DNA of 64,000 bases from JAWKZG01 sp041396125 (GTDB lineage: Bacteria > Pseudomonadota > Gammaproteobacteria > Competibacterales > Competibacteraceae). The translations under genes and the position numbers were made by a program. Location of the stretch: assembly GCA_041396125.1 (NCBI GenBank), contig JAWKZG010000013.1:124001-188000 (forward strand), given 5' to 3'. The notes under the pieces are model-generated. The model was not told the DNA's origin and made no database searches. It was given only the letters and a program-made list of their open reading frames with translations. Shown here piece after piece: positions 18,359-26,380 of this stretch (within the stretch, counting starts at the first letter, position 1; every line of letters begins with the position of its first letter).

Positions 18359-18469
18359 CACCAGGGCAAGGAAGCTACCGACAGGACAGCCGCTGATTAA
18401 ATACCGATCAAATGTCAGCAAAGGATTTTGAGATAGGCGTTAATAGCGATTGATGAACTTATCAAATTA

Positions 18470-18500
18470 CAGCGGCGTTTTATACGCCGCTGTTTTTTTT
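18470..18500 (+). terminator. Rho-independent terminator after katG
   Basis: CAGCGGCGT (18470-18478) pairs perfectly with ACGCCGCTG (18484-18492) over a five-base loop, followed by eight T. It ends the katG transcript about 110 bases past the stop. Confidence 0.92.
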
Positions 18501-18577
18501 AGCTTACTGTTTAAAAGTAGTGCTCTAATACATGTGACGCGGATAGGTTTGCGACATTTTGCTGCGTCTTAAGCCTT

Positions 18578-18660
18578 TCTGGATTCCCGCCTGCGCGGGA
18601 ATGACGGAGTGAGTATAGGGGTGGTTGATGTGAACGATGCAAGATCATGCGCTTTTTGTA
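18578..18660 (+). repeat. Dispersed repeat, copy 1
   Basis: TCTGG, then the palindrome ATTCCCGCCTGCGCGGGAAT, then GACGGAGTGAGTATAGGGGTG, and a 3' box GATGCAAGATCATGCG followed by CTTTTTGTA. It shares both boxes and their spacing with copies at 20247 and (reverse) 23668. It lies after the katG terminator. Confidence 0.8.
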
Positions 18661-18745
18661 TAAGTATGTGTATTTGCTGATTTTACAAGAGGCTTCTGAA
18701 TCGCTAGGATTTGCTGATTTTTAAAGCTATTTTACGAGATAAGTC

Positions 18746-18808
18746 ATGGTATTAGAACTTGTCCACTGCCCTTATTGCAACAGCACGGATGCTCTGAATT
18801 TGCATTAA
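18746..18808 (+). pseudogene. Short remnant resembling the N-terminus of an IS1-type InsA
   Basis: ATG 18746 encodes MVLELVHCPYCNSTDALNLH and a stop. The CPYC zinc-finger start at this distance from the Met is typical of InsA of IS1-family elements. The frame is lost after about 14 recognisable residues and no terminal repeats are evident. It is too short for a firm call. Confidence 0.3.
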
Positions 18809-18814
18809 AATGTT

Positions 18815-19300
18815 ATGAATATTGATCAATACCCAGGTGTTTCTGCACCCGTTATCAGAAACGGCTATGACTTCCGTTTCCGGTTCAACGATCTGACACT
18901 GCGGGCTGGTGGCTCCGCTGTGACCGGTCGGGAATACGTCTACGTCAACGACGAACTCATCTCAAGTTCGAAAAACCGTTTAAAATTGAGTGTCCATAAC
19001 TTTCATGTGGAGGGGGATCAGTACCGCATTGAGTTTGAGATGCTCAACGCAGCCGAAGCTTCTCTGGCTTGCCGGCTATACTGCAACAATGAGCTAGTCA
19101 AGTTGTTCGCGGCAGCCCCGCAACGCCTGTGGTTGACGCGCCCGCTGTTTTTCGTCAGTGTAATCCTCGCCTTGCTGATCAATGATTCGATCATTACCCG
19201 AATTCCGCTGAGCCTGGCTTTGGCCTTCATGGCTGTGTTGCTTGTGACTGAGGTGGTTTACCCAATGCGACACATCAGGATCATGGAGCTTGAAGTATGA
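18815..19300 (+). CDS. Hypothetical protein with C-terminal membrane hairpin
   Basis: 161 aa. The first ~105 residues are soluble and beta-rich (GYDFRFRFNDLTLRAGG, REYVYVNDELISSS, DQYRIEFEMLNAAEASLACRLYCN), like a small beta-sandwich domain. Two adjoining hydrophobic segments follow (FFVSVILALLINDSIITRI and LSLALAFMAVLLVTEVVY) and a short polar tail. I recognise no family. The ribosome site is poor. It lies between an IS-like scrap and an attC-like element, among other orphan genes. Confidence 0.5.
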   Translation: MNIDQYPGVSAPVIRNGYDFRFRFNDLTLRAGGSAVTGREYVYVNDELISSSKNRLKLSVHNFHVEGDQYRIEFEMLNAAEASLACRLYCNNELVKLFAAAPQRLWLTRPLFFVSVILALLINDSIITRIPLSLALAFMAVLLVTEVVYPMRHIRIMELEV

Positions 19301-19473
19301 TGAGGACGCGGATTAATGACACGAAGTGCAAGGCTTACTGTACGGATGATTGGAGCGTTGCGCTACAGATCGTTGAAAAACAATGAATAAAGAAGCTTAT
19401 ATAAAACTGGGTAACTTAAAACGCATAACAGATTAAATGGGCATTATGAGCATCAGCGTGAAGGGGTTCTGAA

Positions 19474-19722
19474 ATGCATTTTCTCGTGTTGCTGGCTATT
19501 TTTATCCTGGCTTATTTTGGAATGGTATTACCCTTATTTCAATTCATCAGCCACCAGATCCGGGGCCGGAGATTCATTATTCGCCTGGGTGCTGGCTGGA
19601 AAATCTCGAATCCGGAGCACCGCTGGGATGTGTTTCTGTCTTTTGTGTCGTTTTTAGTCACATTAGGTTTATCGCTATTTATTCTGGATGCCTTTTTCCC
19701 AATGAAAGAGGCTGGGTTTTGA
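19474..19722 (+). CDS. Hypothetical small membrane protein
   Basis: 82 aa with two hydrophobic segments: FLVLLAIFILAYFGMVLPLF at the N-terminus and FLSFVSFLVTLGLSLFILDAFF near the C-terminus. A basic loop between them contains RGRRFIIRLGAGWKI. AAGGGG lies about nine bases upstream of the ATG. No family is recognised. Confidence 0.5.
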   Translation: MHFLVLLAIFILAYFGMVLPLFQFISHQIRGRRFIIRLGAGWKISNPEHRWDVFLSFVSFLVTLGLSLFILDAFFPMKEAGF

Positions 19723-19738
19723 ATCGCGTTGTACTGCC

Positions 19739-19786
19739 ATATAACAAGGCGCAGCACCAGACAAACCGGTGAACGCGACGTAATAT
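19739..19786 (+). other. attC-like short element just before the GFA gene
   Basis: ATATAAC (19739-19745) and GTAATAT (19780-19786) are inverted copies with one mismatch. Between them AAGGCGCAGCACC and GGTGAACGCG form a bulged stem. Order and spacing recall the left and right cores of a cassette attC site, though at 48 bases it is shorter than usual. It lies between two single-gene units, where a cassette boundary would be expected. Confidence 0.3.
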
Positions 19787-19801
19787 TTCTTGGAGCTAAA
19801 A

Positions 19802-20206
19802 ATGAAAATAACAGGAGAGTGTTTTTGCGGTGCTATCAAATACGAAGTGAATGGTGCTTTGCGTGATGCAAGATCATGCCATTGTTCCCGTTGCCGCAAG
19901 GTATTCAGCTCGCAGGCATCTGCCTATGCGCTTGTTGAATCACAAGATTTTAAATGGTTGTCGGGAGAAGATCTTCTGACATCTTATGTCGGTAAAGATG
20001 GTTTTGGTTTTCAATTTTGTCGTCGGTGTGGCTCAACACTTTGCGGTATTCATAACGGTATTGTTCATGGTGTTACTTTGGGTTGTATTAATGGTGATCC
20101 AAAAATAGCGTCAGTCAAACATATTTTTGTTGGCTCTAAAGCCAGTTGGGAAACCATTCCGGAAGGTGTTCTTCAATATCAGGAAGGCGCACTTTCCGAT
20201 ACCTGA
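19802..20206 (+). CDS. GFA/CENP-V family zinc protein
   Basis: 134 aa from ATG 19802, with GGAG eight bases upstream; a TTG at 19790 overlaps that ribosome site and is rejected. GECFCGAIKYEV, SCHCSRCRKVFSS and FCRRCGSTLCG supply the Cys clusters of the glutathione-dependent formaldehyde-activating (GFA) fold, which binds zinc. Members handle glutathione adducts or have unknown roles. The frame is complete. It is a typical single-gene cargo of cassette arrays. A dispersed repeat copy follows 40 bases downstream. Confidence 0.88.
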   Translation: MKITGECFCGAIKYEVNGALRDARSCHCSRCRKVFSSQASAYALVESQDFKWLSGEDLLTSYVGKDGFGFQFCRRCGSTLCGIHNGIVHGVTLGCINGDPKIASVKHIFVGSKASWETIPEGVLQYQEGALSDT

Positions 20207-20246
20207 CGCAGAAAGTTTTGTGGCATTCTGTTACGCACTCAGTATG

Positions 20247-20330
20247 TCTGGATTCCCGCCTGCGCGGGAATGACGAGTTGGGCGCAGGGGTGATAACGGC
20301 AAACGCATGCAAAATCATGCGTTTTTTTAC
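20247..20330 (+). repeat. Dispersed repeat, copy 2
   Basis: The same layout as copy 1: TCTGG + ATTCCCGCCTGCGCGGGAAT + GACGAGTTGGGCGCAGGGGTG. The 3' box here forms a clean hairpin, CGCATG-CAAAAT-CATGCG followed by seven T, so this copy may act as the terminator of the GFA gene. Confidence 0.82.
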
Positions 20331-20373
20331 GTTGAACAATAAGATGCCCGTACACATACGGAGCAGGAGCAAA

Positions 20374-21915
20374 ATGAAAGTTGCATATCCCGATAATAAA
20401 AATCCCCGCTTATTGCGCTTGTGTTTTTTGGGGCTTGTCGTTTTGTTTTCGTTTGTGTTTCCTCATTTAGCTGGTGCTGAGGACGATCTTCTCATCCGCC
20501 ATGCAATCCTGATTTCTCCAGAGCGCGATAAGCCAACTCGTCCGCTCGATGTTCTGATAGTGGGGGGGTATATTCAGGAGGTTGCGGAACACATCGAAAA
20601 CAAATCAGGGGTTCAGGTTCTGGACGCGTCCGGACGCTATCTTACGCCCGGCCTGATCGACTCTCATGTTCATGTCTATCACGCGACCGGGTTGAAACGC
20701 CGCTATACCGAGAACTTCGAGGCTTTGTACGAGCAGTATCTGGCACAGGCACCGCGCAGTTTTCTCTATTACGGCTATACCAGCGTTATAGAACTGAACG
20801 CATCTCCCCGCGCCAATCAAGCTTTCAATGCAGCTCCACAGCACCCGAGGCTCTTGCATTGCGGTCACGGACTGGTGCTTGATGACGGATTCATGGTGCT
20901 CGAATTCGAGGATGGCGGCTTTGCGAAACGCTTTCCAAACTACCTGCACGCGCCCGGTTCCGACCACCCAACGCCGGACGGAGACGACCCCGCCAATCAC
21001 ACACCTGAACAGACGGTTACCGCGCTAATCGAAAGCGGCGCAGCTTGTATCAAACTCTACTATGAAGAAGCCCTCTGGTTTCCCGGCGGAGCGCCGCCCT
21101 TCCGGCTGCCCGCACAATCACTCATCGAGGATGTTGTCCGCGTGGCGCATTCAAGAGGTGTTCCCGTGCTACTGCATGCCACGACCCCGGCTGGACATCG
21201 CATGGCCCTTCGTGCGGGCGTGGATATCGTTGCGCATGGGCTTTGGGAGTGGCCGGGTGTCGGTTACGAAATTGCACAAACACCTGCCGCCATAGCCGCC
21301 CTGATCGATGAGCAGGCAGCGGCAGGTCAGCGGGTACAGCCGACCATGCGCACAATTCGCAATACCCAATCTATGTTTGATCCTGAATTCCTGCAATCCC
21401 CTTTGCTCGAACACGTCTTGCCGGCGGAATATCTGGATTACCTGAGAGGACCTGCTCAAGCCCAGCGAGATGCCTTCCTGTCAATGTTCGGTGCATTGAT
21501 CGCAGCGGATGCCGATCCGAAAGTGGTTGGTGACCGGCTGGAAACGTTTAACACCCGCTATGAACATCTGATCAAGCGGTTTAGTGACGGTGGGGGACGT
21601 TTACTGCTGGGCACGGATACGGCAGTCGGAGGTTTCGGCTGGGGTTCTCCGCCCGGTTTAAGCGGTTATCTGGAAATGCGGAGCTGGGCACAGGCCGGTA
21701 TCCCGCTCCGGACGATCTTCAAGGCAGCGACCATAGACAATGCTGAAGCATTCGGCCTGGATGACCAGCTTGGCACCATAGAATCCGGTAAACGGGCGGA
21801 TTTGCTTTTGTTTACCGACAACCCGCTGTCTGACATCGCCGCCTACACAACGATCAAAACTGTCATCCTCGGCGGGCGTCCTATTGATCGGCAAGCGCTA
21901 TCAGCGACTCATTAG
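20374..21915 (+). CDS. Exported amidohydrolase (imidazolonepropionase-like metal-dependent hydrolase)
   Basis: 513 aa from ATG 20374, chosen because GGAGCAGGAG precedes it and a basic start plus hydrophobic core (LRLCFLGLVVLFSFVFPHLAGA) form a signal peptide; the open frame back to 20146 runs through the repeat. Amidohydrolase signs: LTPGLIDSHVHVYHA (metal HxH near residue 100), ACIKLYYEEA (possible carbamylated Lys), VPVLLHATT and DIVAHGLWEW (metal His), LLLGTDTAVGGFGWG (Asp), then EAFGLDDQLGTIESGKRADLLLF. Relatives include prolidases and other amide hydrolases; the substrate is unknown. The protein probably acts in the periplasm. Confidence 0.85.
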   Translation: MKVAYPDNKNPRLLRLCFLGLVVLFSFVFPHLAGAEDDLLIRHAILISPERDKPTRPLDVLIVGGYIQEVAEHIENKSGVQVLDASGRYLTPGLIDSHVHVYHATGLKRRYTENFEALYEQYLAQAPRSFLYYGYTSVIELNASPRANQAFNAAPQHPRLLHCGHGLVLDDGFMVLEFEDGGFAKRFPNYLHAPGSDHPTPDGDDPANHTPEQTVTALIESGAACIKLYYEEALWFPGGAPPFRLPAQSLIEDVVRVAHSRGVPVLLHATTPAGHRMALRAGVDIVAHGLWEWPGVGYEIAQTPAAIAALIDEQAAAGQRVQPTMRTIRNTQSMFDPEFLQSPLLEHVLPAEYLDYLRGPAQAQRDAFLSMFGALIAADADPKVVGDRLETFNTRYEHLIKRFSDGGGRLLLGTDTAVGGFGWGSPPGLSGYLEMRSWAQAGIPLRTIFKAATIDNAEAFGLDDQLGTIESGKRADLLLFTDNPLSDIAAYTTIKTVILGGRPIDRQALSATH

Positions 21916-21930
21916 CCAATACGGTGGTCA

Positions 21931-22572
21931 ATGCGGCAGATATTTTCTTACCTGAAAAATGTTACCGCGATGGTATGGATACCCTACACGGAGGCTGATC
22001 GCTATAAAGCCCTGGTCGCCAGTGCCTTTGAATGGAGGAAAAAATGGGAAAGCGAGTTTGAATTTTCTTTTGTTGAGCAGGTTTATTTTTCTGAAGATCG
22101 ATTGGCAGGTCGGCATAGCCGACGCGTCAAGGTTATCGTCATTAAGTCAAAATTAAGATATTTCAAAAAACTGCCGGAAGGTATTTCATTTGAAATTATT
22201 GACGATCTGAAACCCGTCTGGGGCTTAAAGGCTTACATCAGAGACTACAGCTACCAAAGCGGATCAGAAATAATACACGGCTCCAAACATTTCAAGCCCG
22301 GACAGGAAGTCTACCCCCATAAGCGATTCTCAGGCGACGGCTACGAAAGAGCCTATGTAACAGGCCGGCATAAAGACACGGGCAAGTTTGTATCGCTGAT
22401 GATGCCAACTATCAGAATGGAAAACTGGTCTGCTGCTGAGCTGCGTGATCCGATCGTTATATTTAAAATGAGAGGCGTTTCAGGATGGGGCAGCAGCAAA
22501 AACGACAAGGAAGACGCAAGATATTATGCGCGTGGCATGAACGAGCGGATTTTGCGCTTGCAGGCGGAATAA
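21931..22572 (+). CDS. Hypothetical protein
   Basis: 213 aa, soluble, without signal peptide. It contains FEWRKKWESEFEFSFVEQVYFSEDR, HSRRVKVIVIKSKLRYFKK and a central tract YPHKRFSGDGYERAYVTGRHKDTGKF, and ends NERILRLQAE. I recognise no family. It starts 15 bases after the amidohydrolase stop, so it may be co-transcribed with it, but no ribosome site is obvious. The frame is intact. Confidence 0.5.
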   Translation: MRQIFSYLKNVTAMVWIPYTEADRYKALVASAFEWRKKWESEFEFSFVEQVYFSEDRLAGRHSRRVKVIVIKSKLRYFKKLPEGISFEIIDDLKPVWGLKAYIRDYSYQSGSEIIHGSKHFKPGQEVYPHKRFSGDGYERAYVTGRHKDTGKFVSLMMPTIRMENWSAAELRDPIVIFKMRGVSGWGSSKNDKEDARYYARGMNERILRLQAE

Positions 22573-22603
22573 AACCAACCTGCCGGGAAAATCAGGAACC
22601 CAA

Positions 22604-22804
22604 TATGATTAATGTCTATCTGGTTTCTTAAGCCGAACCGTCGCCCACGAACTGGGACATATTCCGGGTCTTAAACATCCCGATAAAGCCACACAAACAG
22701 AATTCGAGCTGCTTATAGGCGGTAAAAATAAGGATTATCGGTTAACGCCACAAGAGATCAGGATAGTCCGAAAAAAAGCAGCCGGTTTAGCGGCCTTGCT
22801 TTAA
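22604..22804 (+). pseudogene. Remnant with the metzincin zinc-protease motif
   Basis: ATG 22604 reads MINVYLVS and stops. The next frame then reads SRTVAHELGHIPGLKHPDKA and continues open as TQTEFELLIGGKNKDYRLTPQEIRIVRKKAAGL to a stop at 22804. HELGHIPGLKH is an exact HExxHxxGxxH metzincin zinc-binding motif, here without the rest of the catalytic domain upstream. It is either the C-terminal end of a decayed matrixin-like protease or a very small protein broken by one indel. Confidence 0.5.
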
Positions 22805-22838
22805 AAAACACTGAGCTTGATCGTTAGCAGGAAAAGTC

Positions 22839-23576
22839 ATGGTAAAAAAAACACACCGCACTGTTTTCGTCGCCGGGGCAAGTGGGGCTATTGGTCGCAG
22901 ACTTTGCCCCATGCTCGTCAGTGATGGCTGGTTCGTATTTGGCACGACCCGGTCGAGCGCGAAGGCGCCGGTTTTATGTGAACTCGGCGTTGAACCGGTG
23001 ATTGTGAATGTATTCGACCGGACATCCCTGGTCGATTTTGTTTGTAAAGCACAACCTGATGTTGTTATTCATCAGCTTACCGATCTTCCTCCCGGACTTG
23101 ATGCCAGCAAGATGGCAGAAGCGAGAATCCGCAATGCCCGACTTCGTGAGGTCGGCACGCGCAATCTGGTGACCGCTGCTATAGCTGCAGGTGCCAAGCG
23201 GCTCGTTGCTCAAAGTATCGCCTTCGCCTACGTCCCCGGCTCGACGCCTTATCGTGAAGACGCCCCGCTGAATGTCGATGACCCCAATATGGGACTGACA
23301 GCGCGAGCCGTCGCGAGTCTGGAGCAGCAGGTGTTAGCCGCTCCGCTCGAAGGTATCGTGCTGAGATACGGCAAGCTTTACGGGCCGGGAACCGGCTTCA
23401 GTACGCCGCAGAGTGACGGGTCGCTGCATGTCGACGCAGCGGCCGATGCGGCACTGCGGGCCGCTACACGCGGAGCGGCGGGAATCTACAATATCGCCGA
23501 GGACGATGGCACTGTTTGCAGTGATAAAGCGATGGATGCGCTAGGCTGGAGAGCCAATTTTCGCAGCCATACATGA
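22839..23576 (+). CDS. NAD(P)-dependent epimerase/dehydratase-like oxidoreductase
   Basis: 245 aa of the extended or atypical SDR type. The nucleotide motif is FVAGASGAIGRRLCPML at residues 9-25. PDVVIHQLTDLPPG and RLVAQSIAFAYVPGSTPYREDAPL replace the classical catalytic region, and VLRYGKLYGPGTGF follows. The protein is shorter than many relatives (about 290-310 aa), ending soon after IYNIAEDDGTV, so the C-terminus may be trimmed. The substrate is unknown. AGGA lies nine bases before the ATG. Confidence 0.82.
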   Translation: MVKKTHRTVFVAGASGAIGRRLCPMLVSDGWFVFGTTRSSAKAPVLCELGVEPVIVNVFDRTSLVDFVCKAQPDVVIHQLTDLPPGLDASKMAEARIRNARLREVGTRNLVTAAIAAGAKRLVAQSIAFAYVPGSTPYREDAPLNVDDPNMGLTARAVASLEQQVLAAPLEGIVLRYGKLYGPGTGFSTPQSDGSLHVDAAADAALRAATRGAAGIYNIAEDDGTVCSDKAMDALGWRANFRSHT

Positions 23577-23667
23577 CAAGGCAGCATGTCGCCCGGATAG
23601 CGTGAAACCCGCATTCAGAGCTGATGTGCTCCAGTCCAGTGCATCCGTGCGGGCATAGGAGCTGACA

Positions 23668-23750
23668 TACAAAAAGTACATGACCTTGCCTCGTTCATTC
23701 ATAGCCATCACGCCTATGCTTAGTCCGCCATTCCCGCGCAGGCGGGAATA
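23668..23750 (-). repeat. Dispersed repeat, copy 3 (reverse orientation)
   Basis: Read on the minus strand, this is the palindrome ATTCCCGCCTGCGCGGGAAT followed by GGCGGACTAAGCATAGGCGTG and the 3' box GAGGCAAGGTCATGTA-CTTTTTGTA. The spacing matches copies 1 and 2. It lies in the 450-base gap before the exported protein gene; nothing else coding is visible there. Confidence 0.78.
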
Positions 23751-24030
23751 GCGGGCAAGTGAATGATGGATCCCGATTGGCCGGTTTTCATGTTTCATCA
23801 TTTTTCTTGCAGGCAGATTCACTGGCGGCTTGTTAGGGTAGTAAGCCTGTACCCGGTACCCAACACAGGTCGGTGTGCAAAGTAACTTAAACGGATATGG
23901 AAACATGCAAGGAGATGGACATATGAAACAAGGTCGCAGTGGCCCGCAATTGTTTGCGTTGACTCAGCGCCGGTCTGAGCAGGCTGATCACATAACCACG
24001 GTAGGTTCCAGCAAGAAAATGGAGATTCAC

Positions 24031-25146
24031 ATGATGCAACATAAAACCCATTGCCAGACAGTGACAAGGACTGTCGCACCTCTCGTCGCTGGTGTTTTTG
24101 GCCTGTTGATGACAGCAAGTGCTGTCGCGGGTATCCCGACCTATAAAATCTTCTTTGATGGCGGCGGTTTTGACGAAAGTTCTATTGTTGCACTGAATGG
24201 TGCGGCCTCCCTGCCGGAAGGTTCCTGCGGCATGAGCATCAGTGGTGCTGATCTGCTGGCGTTCTACTGGGCAGAATACAACCCGTACATGCTGGGTGCG
24301 CCGATGCCGGAACCGCCCTGGGGGCCTCCAAGCAGCGCTACGTATGACTTCCCTGCGGAAGCCCTGGAAGCAGTTATTGAATTTACCGGGCCTTTCGGCG
24401 ACAACTGCGAAGATGAATGGGTCTTTCATCTGCCGCTGGCCGGGGACTGGCCGGTTTTCCCGAATGGAACACCGAGCGGTGCTGGCGCTTTGGTTTTCCA
24501 GATTACCTCGCCGAACGATGTTGAATGGCTGAATGCGGGTTTTCAGGTCTGGGAGCCACCGGGTGAAGGGCCAGGGCAGGGGGAAGATCCCGAGTTTCCA
24601 TCCTTCTGTGAACAATGGCCTGATGCCTGCGATGAAGATCCGGGCTTTACGTATGATGATCCCTGCAACTCCAGCGTCTGGAGCGATGTGTGTGGCGATG
24701 CAGGGCAGACGGATACGCTGAGCTTGCGTATCGAGCGCTATGTTCAAATTGCACTCCACGAGCTGAATATCGCGTTGATACTGCCGGCGGTACAGTCGGC
24801 CAGAGAAAGTGCTCGCCGGACGGATACGGCACATACCGCCATTCTGCTGGCATTGGAAGAGAACGCATCGCTCAGAAAGGTCGAGTTTCAGGGCCGCAGC
24901 GGCAAAACTGATACAGCGGATTACGCTGCTGCGATCAAAGTCCGGCTGGGAGTTGCTGAAATCGCCCTGCGCGGTTGCCGTAATCATATTGAAGACGCTC
25001 AGGCCGCAGCCGCGTCGCCGGCCCGAACACTGAAGGCCTCGTCTGCGCGTCCTGACCCGATGCAGGCAGCCATTGCTGAGTGTGCGGCGGCGGTAGAATC
25101 GCTGATAGCGGCCCGCGATCAGGTACGACGCTTACCCGCACGTTAA
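24031..25146 (+). CDS. Exported protein of unknown function with acidic Cys/Pro-rich middle
   Basis: 371 aa from ATG 24031 (GGAG ten bases upstream). A signal peptide (TVAPLVAGVFGLLMTASAVAG) leads to a beta-rich domain: YKIFFDGGGFDESS, FYWAEYNPYM, ALVFQITSPNDVEWLNAGFQVWEPP. A low-complexity acidic linker (GEGPGQGEDPEFPSF) follows, then clustered Cys (FCEQWPDACDEDPGF, DPCNSSVWSDVCGDA). The last ~140 residues are Ala-rich and helical with paired Cys. No family is recognised. ATGs upstream at 23905 and 23923 are in frame but would bury the signal peptide. Confidence 0.6.
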   Translation: MMQHKTHCQTVTRTVAPLVAGVFGLLMTASAVAGIPTYKIFFDGGGFDESSIVALNGAASLPEGSCGMSISGADLLAFYWAEYNPYMLGAPMPEPPWGPPSSATYDFPAEALEAVIEFTGPFGDNCEDEWVFHLPLAGDWPVFPNGTPSGAGALVFQITSPNDVEWLNAGFQVWEPPGEGPGQGEDPEFPSFCEQWPDACDEDPGFTYDDPCNSSVWSDVCGDAGQTDTLSLRIERYVQIALHELNIALILPAVQSARESARRTDTAHTAILLALEENASLRKVEFQGRSGKTDTADYAAAIKVRLGVAEIALRGCRNHIEDAQAAAASPARTLKASSARPDPMQAAIAECAAAVESLIAARDQVRRLPAR

Positions 25147-25206
25147 ATCGCTTGTGATGTTTAAAATCGGGCGCTGCCAGATGGTCGCAGTGGAGGCAGC
25201 GCCCGA

Positions 25207-26343
25207 TTATTCAAAACCGCCGGGGCGGTAAATTTGCTCTCCGAGTTGTACTTTCTGCACCTGCCAGCCGTTGTCCTGTTTTTGCCACCAGACCCATTCC
25301 GCGCTCTCGCCCACCTGCGGCAATGCGCTAAGTCCGATCAGACGACGGGGATGTTCCGAAGCCCAGTTGACCGCTTCAGCCAGCGGGATGTTGTACCACT
25401 GGGTGACATGTCGAACACAGTCGGAAAGCGTTGTCGCCGAGCCGGCCAGGCTGTTGCTCCCAGGAATATAAACCACGGCTTTTTGCTGCCGCTCCAGGGC
25501 GACTTTACCCAGCGTGTAGTGCCCCGGCGGCGCGGCAGAACCGGCAGTGCCATCAGTCACCAGCAGGGTGCGGGCAGACTGTTTTGCACGCAGATAAATC
25601 TGCAATACATGACGGGGAATATGAAAGCCGTCGGCAATAAAACTAGCGTTGAGACGGTCATCCGCCAACTGGCTGAGAATTATATTATCGCCCTTCGGCA
25701 GCAGCGGCGCGACACCATTGCCGAGATGGGTGGACAGACGTGCTCCGGCCTCGACGGCCTGTTGCACGACAGCCTGGCTGGCGGCGCTGTGGCCGATAGC
25801 CACGGTGACCCCGGCTGCTACCCAGCGCGGGATAAGCGCCAGCACACCGTCCACTTCCGGCGCGACAGTTATCAGGCGGATACGGCCACCGGCGGCGTCC
25901 TGCAAACGCTGAAAATGATCCCAGCGGGCGGGCACCATGGCGGCTTCAGGATGACAGCCGCGAAAACCGGGTTCGGGGCTTAAAAACGGACCTTCCAGAT
26001 GATATCCGGCAACCATCTGACGGGCCAGTTCGGATTGTTGACAGCCCGCTTCCAGGGCTTGGAAACAACGTGTCTGCCAATCTTCGCTGGCACTGATAAC
26101 AGTCGGCAGACAGCAGCTGACACCGGTGGCCAGCATCGCCTCCAGGGCGCGCTCGAAAGCAGCCGGCGACATGGTCGGATCATTGAAATCGACGCCGGCG
26201 AAGCCATTGATCTGTAAATCGCATAAACCACTGCTGACCGCTTGCGTGCTGCTGTCGTGCAGCTCGTGTTCAGCGGTGTCAAGCGCGGTGCGCAGACGCC
26301 CGTTCGCTGTCAGCGAGGGTAGTTGTGAAGCATCGATCAGCAT
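25207..26343 (-). CDS. nagA: N-acetylglucosamine-6-phosphate deacetylase homologue (NagA-like)
   Basis: 378 aa, close to E. coli NagA in length and layout. Visible sites are GLCDLQINGFAGVDFND (the QING form typical of proteobacterial NagA), GYHLEGPFLSPEPGFRGCHPE (metal Glu), VAIGHSAAS and LSTHLGNG (metal His), and LLVTDGTAG (catalytic Asp). The start is ATG 26343 with AGGTGG upstream; the longer frame has no family match. It is the last gene of the minus-strand transporter-sulfatase operon. There is no nagB, sugar kinase or PTS gene nearby, so its substrate may differ from GlcNAc-6-phosphate. Confidence 0.86.
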   Translation of the reverse strand: MLIDASQLPSLTANGRLRTALDTAEHELHDSSTQAVSSGLCDLQINGFAGVDFNDPTMSPAAFERALEAMLATGVSCCLPTVISASEDWQTRCFQALEAGCQQSELARQMVAGYHLEGPFLSPEPGFRGCHPEAAMVPARWDHFQRLQDAAGGRIRLITVAPEVDGVLALIPRWVAAGVTVAIGHSAASQAVVQQAVEAGARLSTHLGNGVAPLLPKGDNIILSQLADDRLNASFIADGFHIPRHVLQIYLRAKQSARTLLVTDGTAGSAAPPGHYTLGKVALERQQKAVVYIPGSNSLAGSATTLSDCVRHVTQWYNIPLAEAVNWASEHPRRLIGLSALPQVGESAEWVWWQKQDNGWQVQKVQLGEQIYRPGGFE

Positions 26344-26380
26344 AAAAACACCACCTGCGTTAAGACGAATAAGACACGTA

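Noticed and set aside
19862..19876. GATGCAAGATCATGC inside the GFA gene, matching the dispersed repeat's 3' box
   Set aside because: It encodes the conserved ARSCHC segment of the protein, has no palindrome partner, and is best seen as coincidence.
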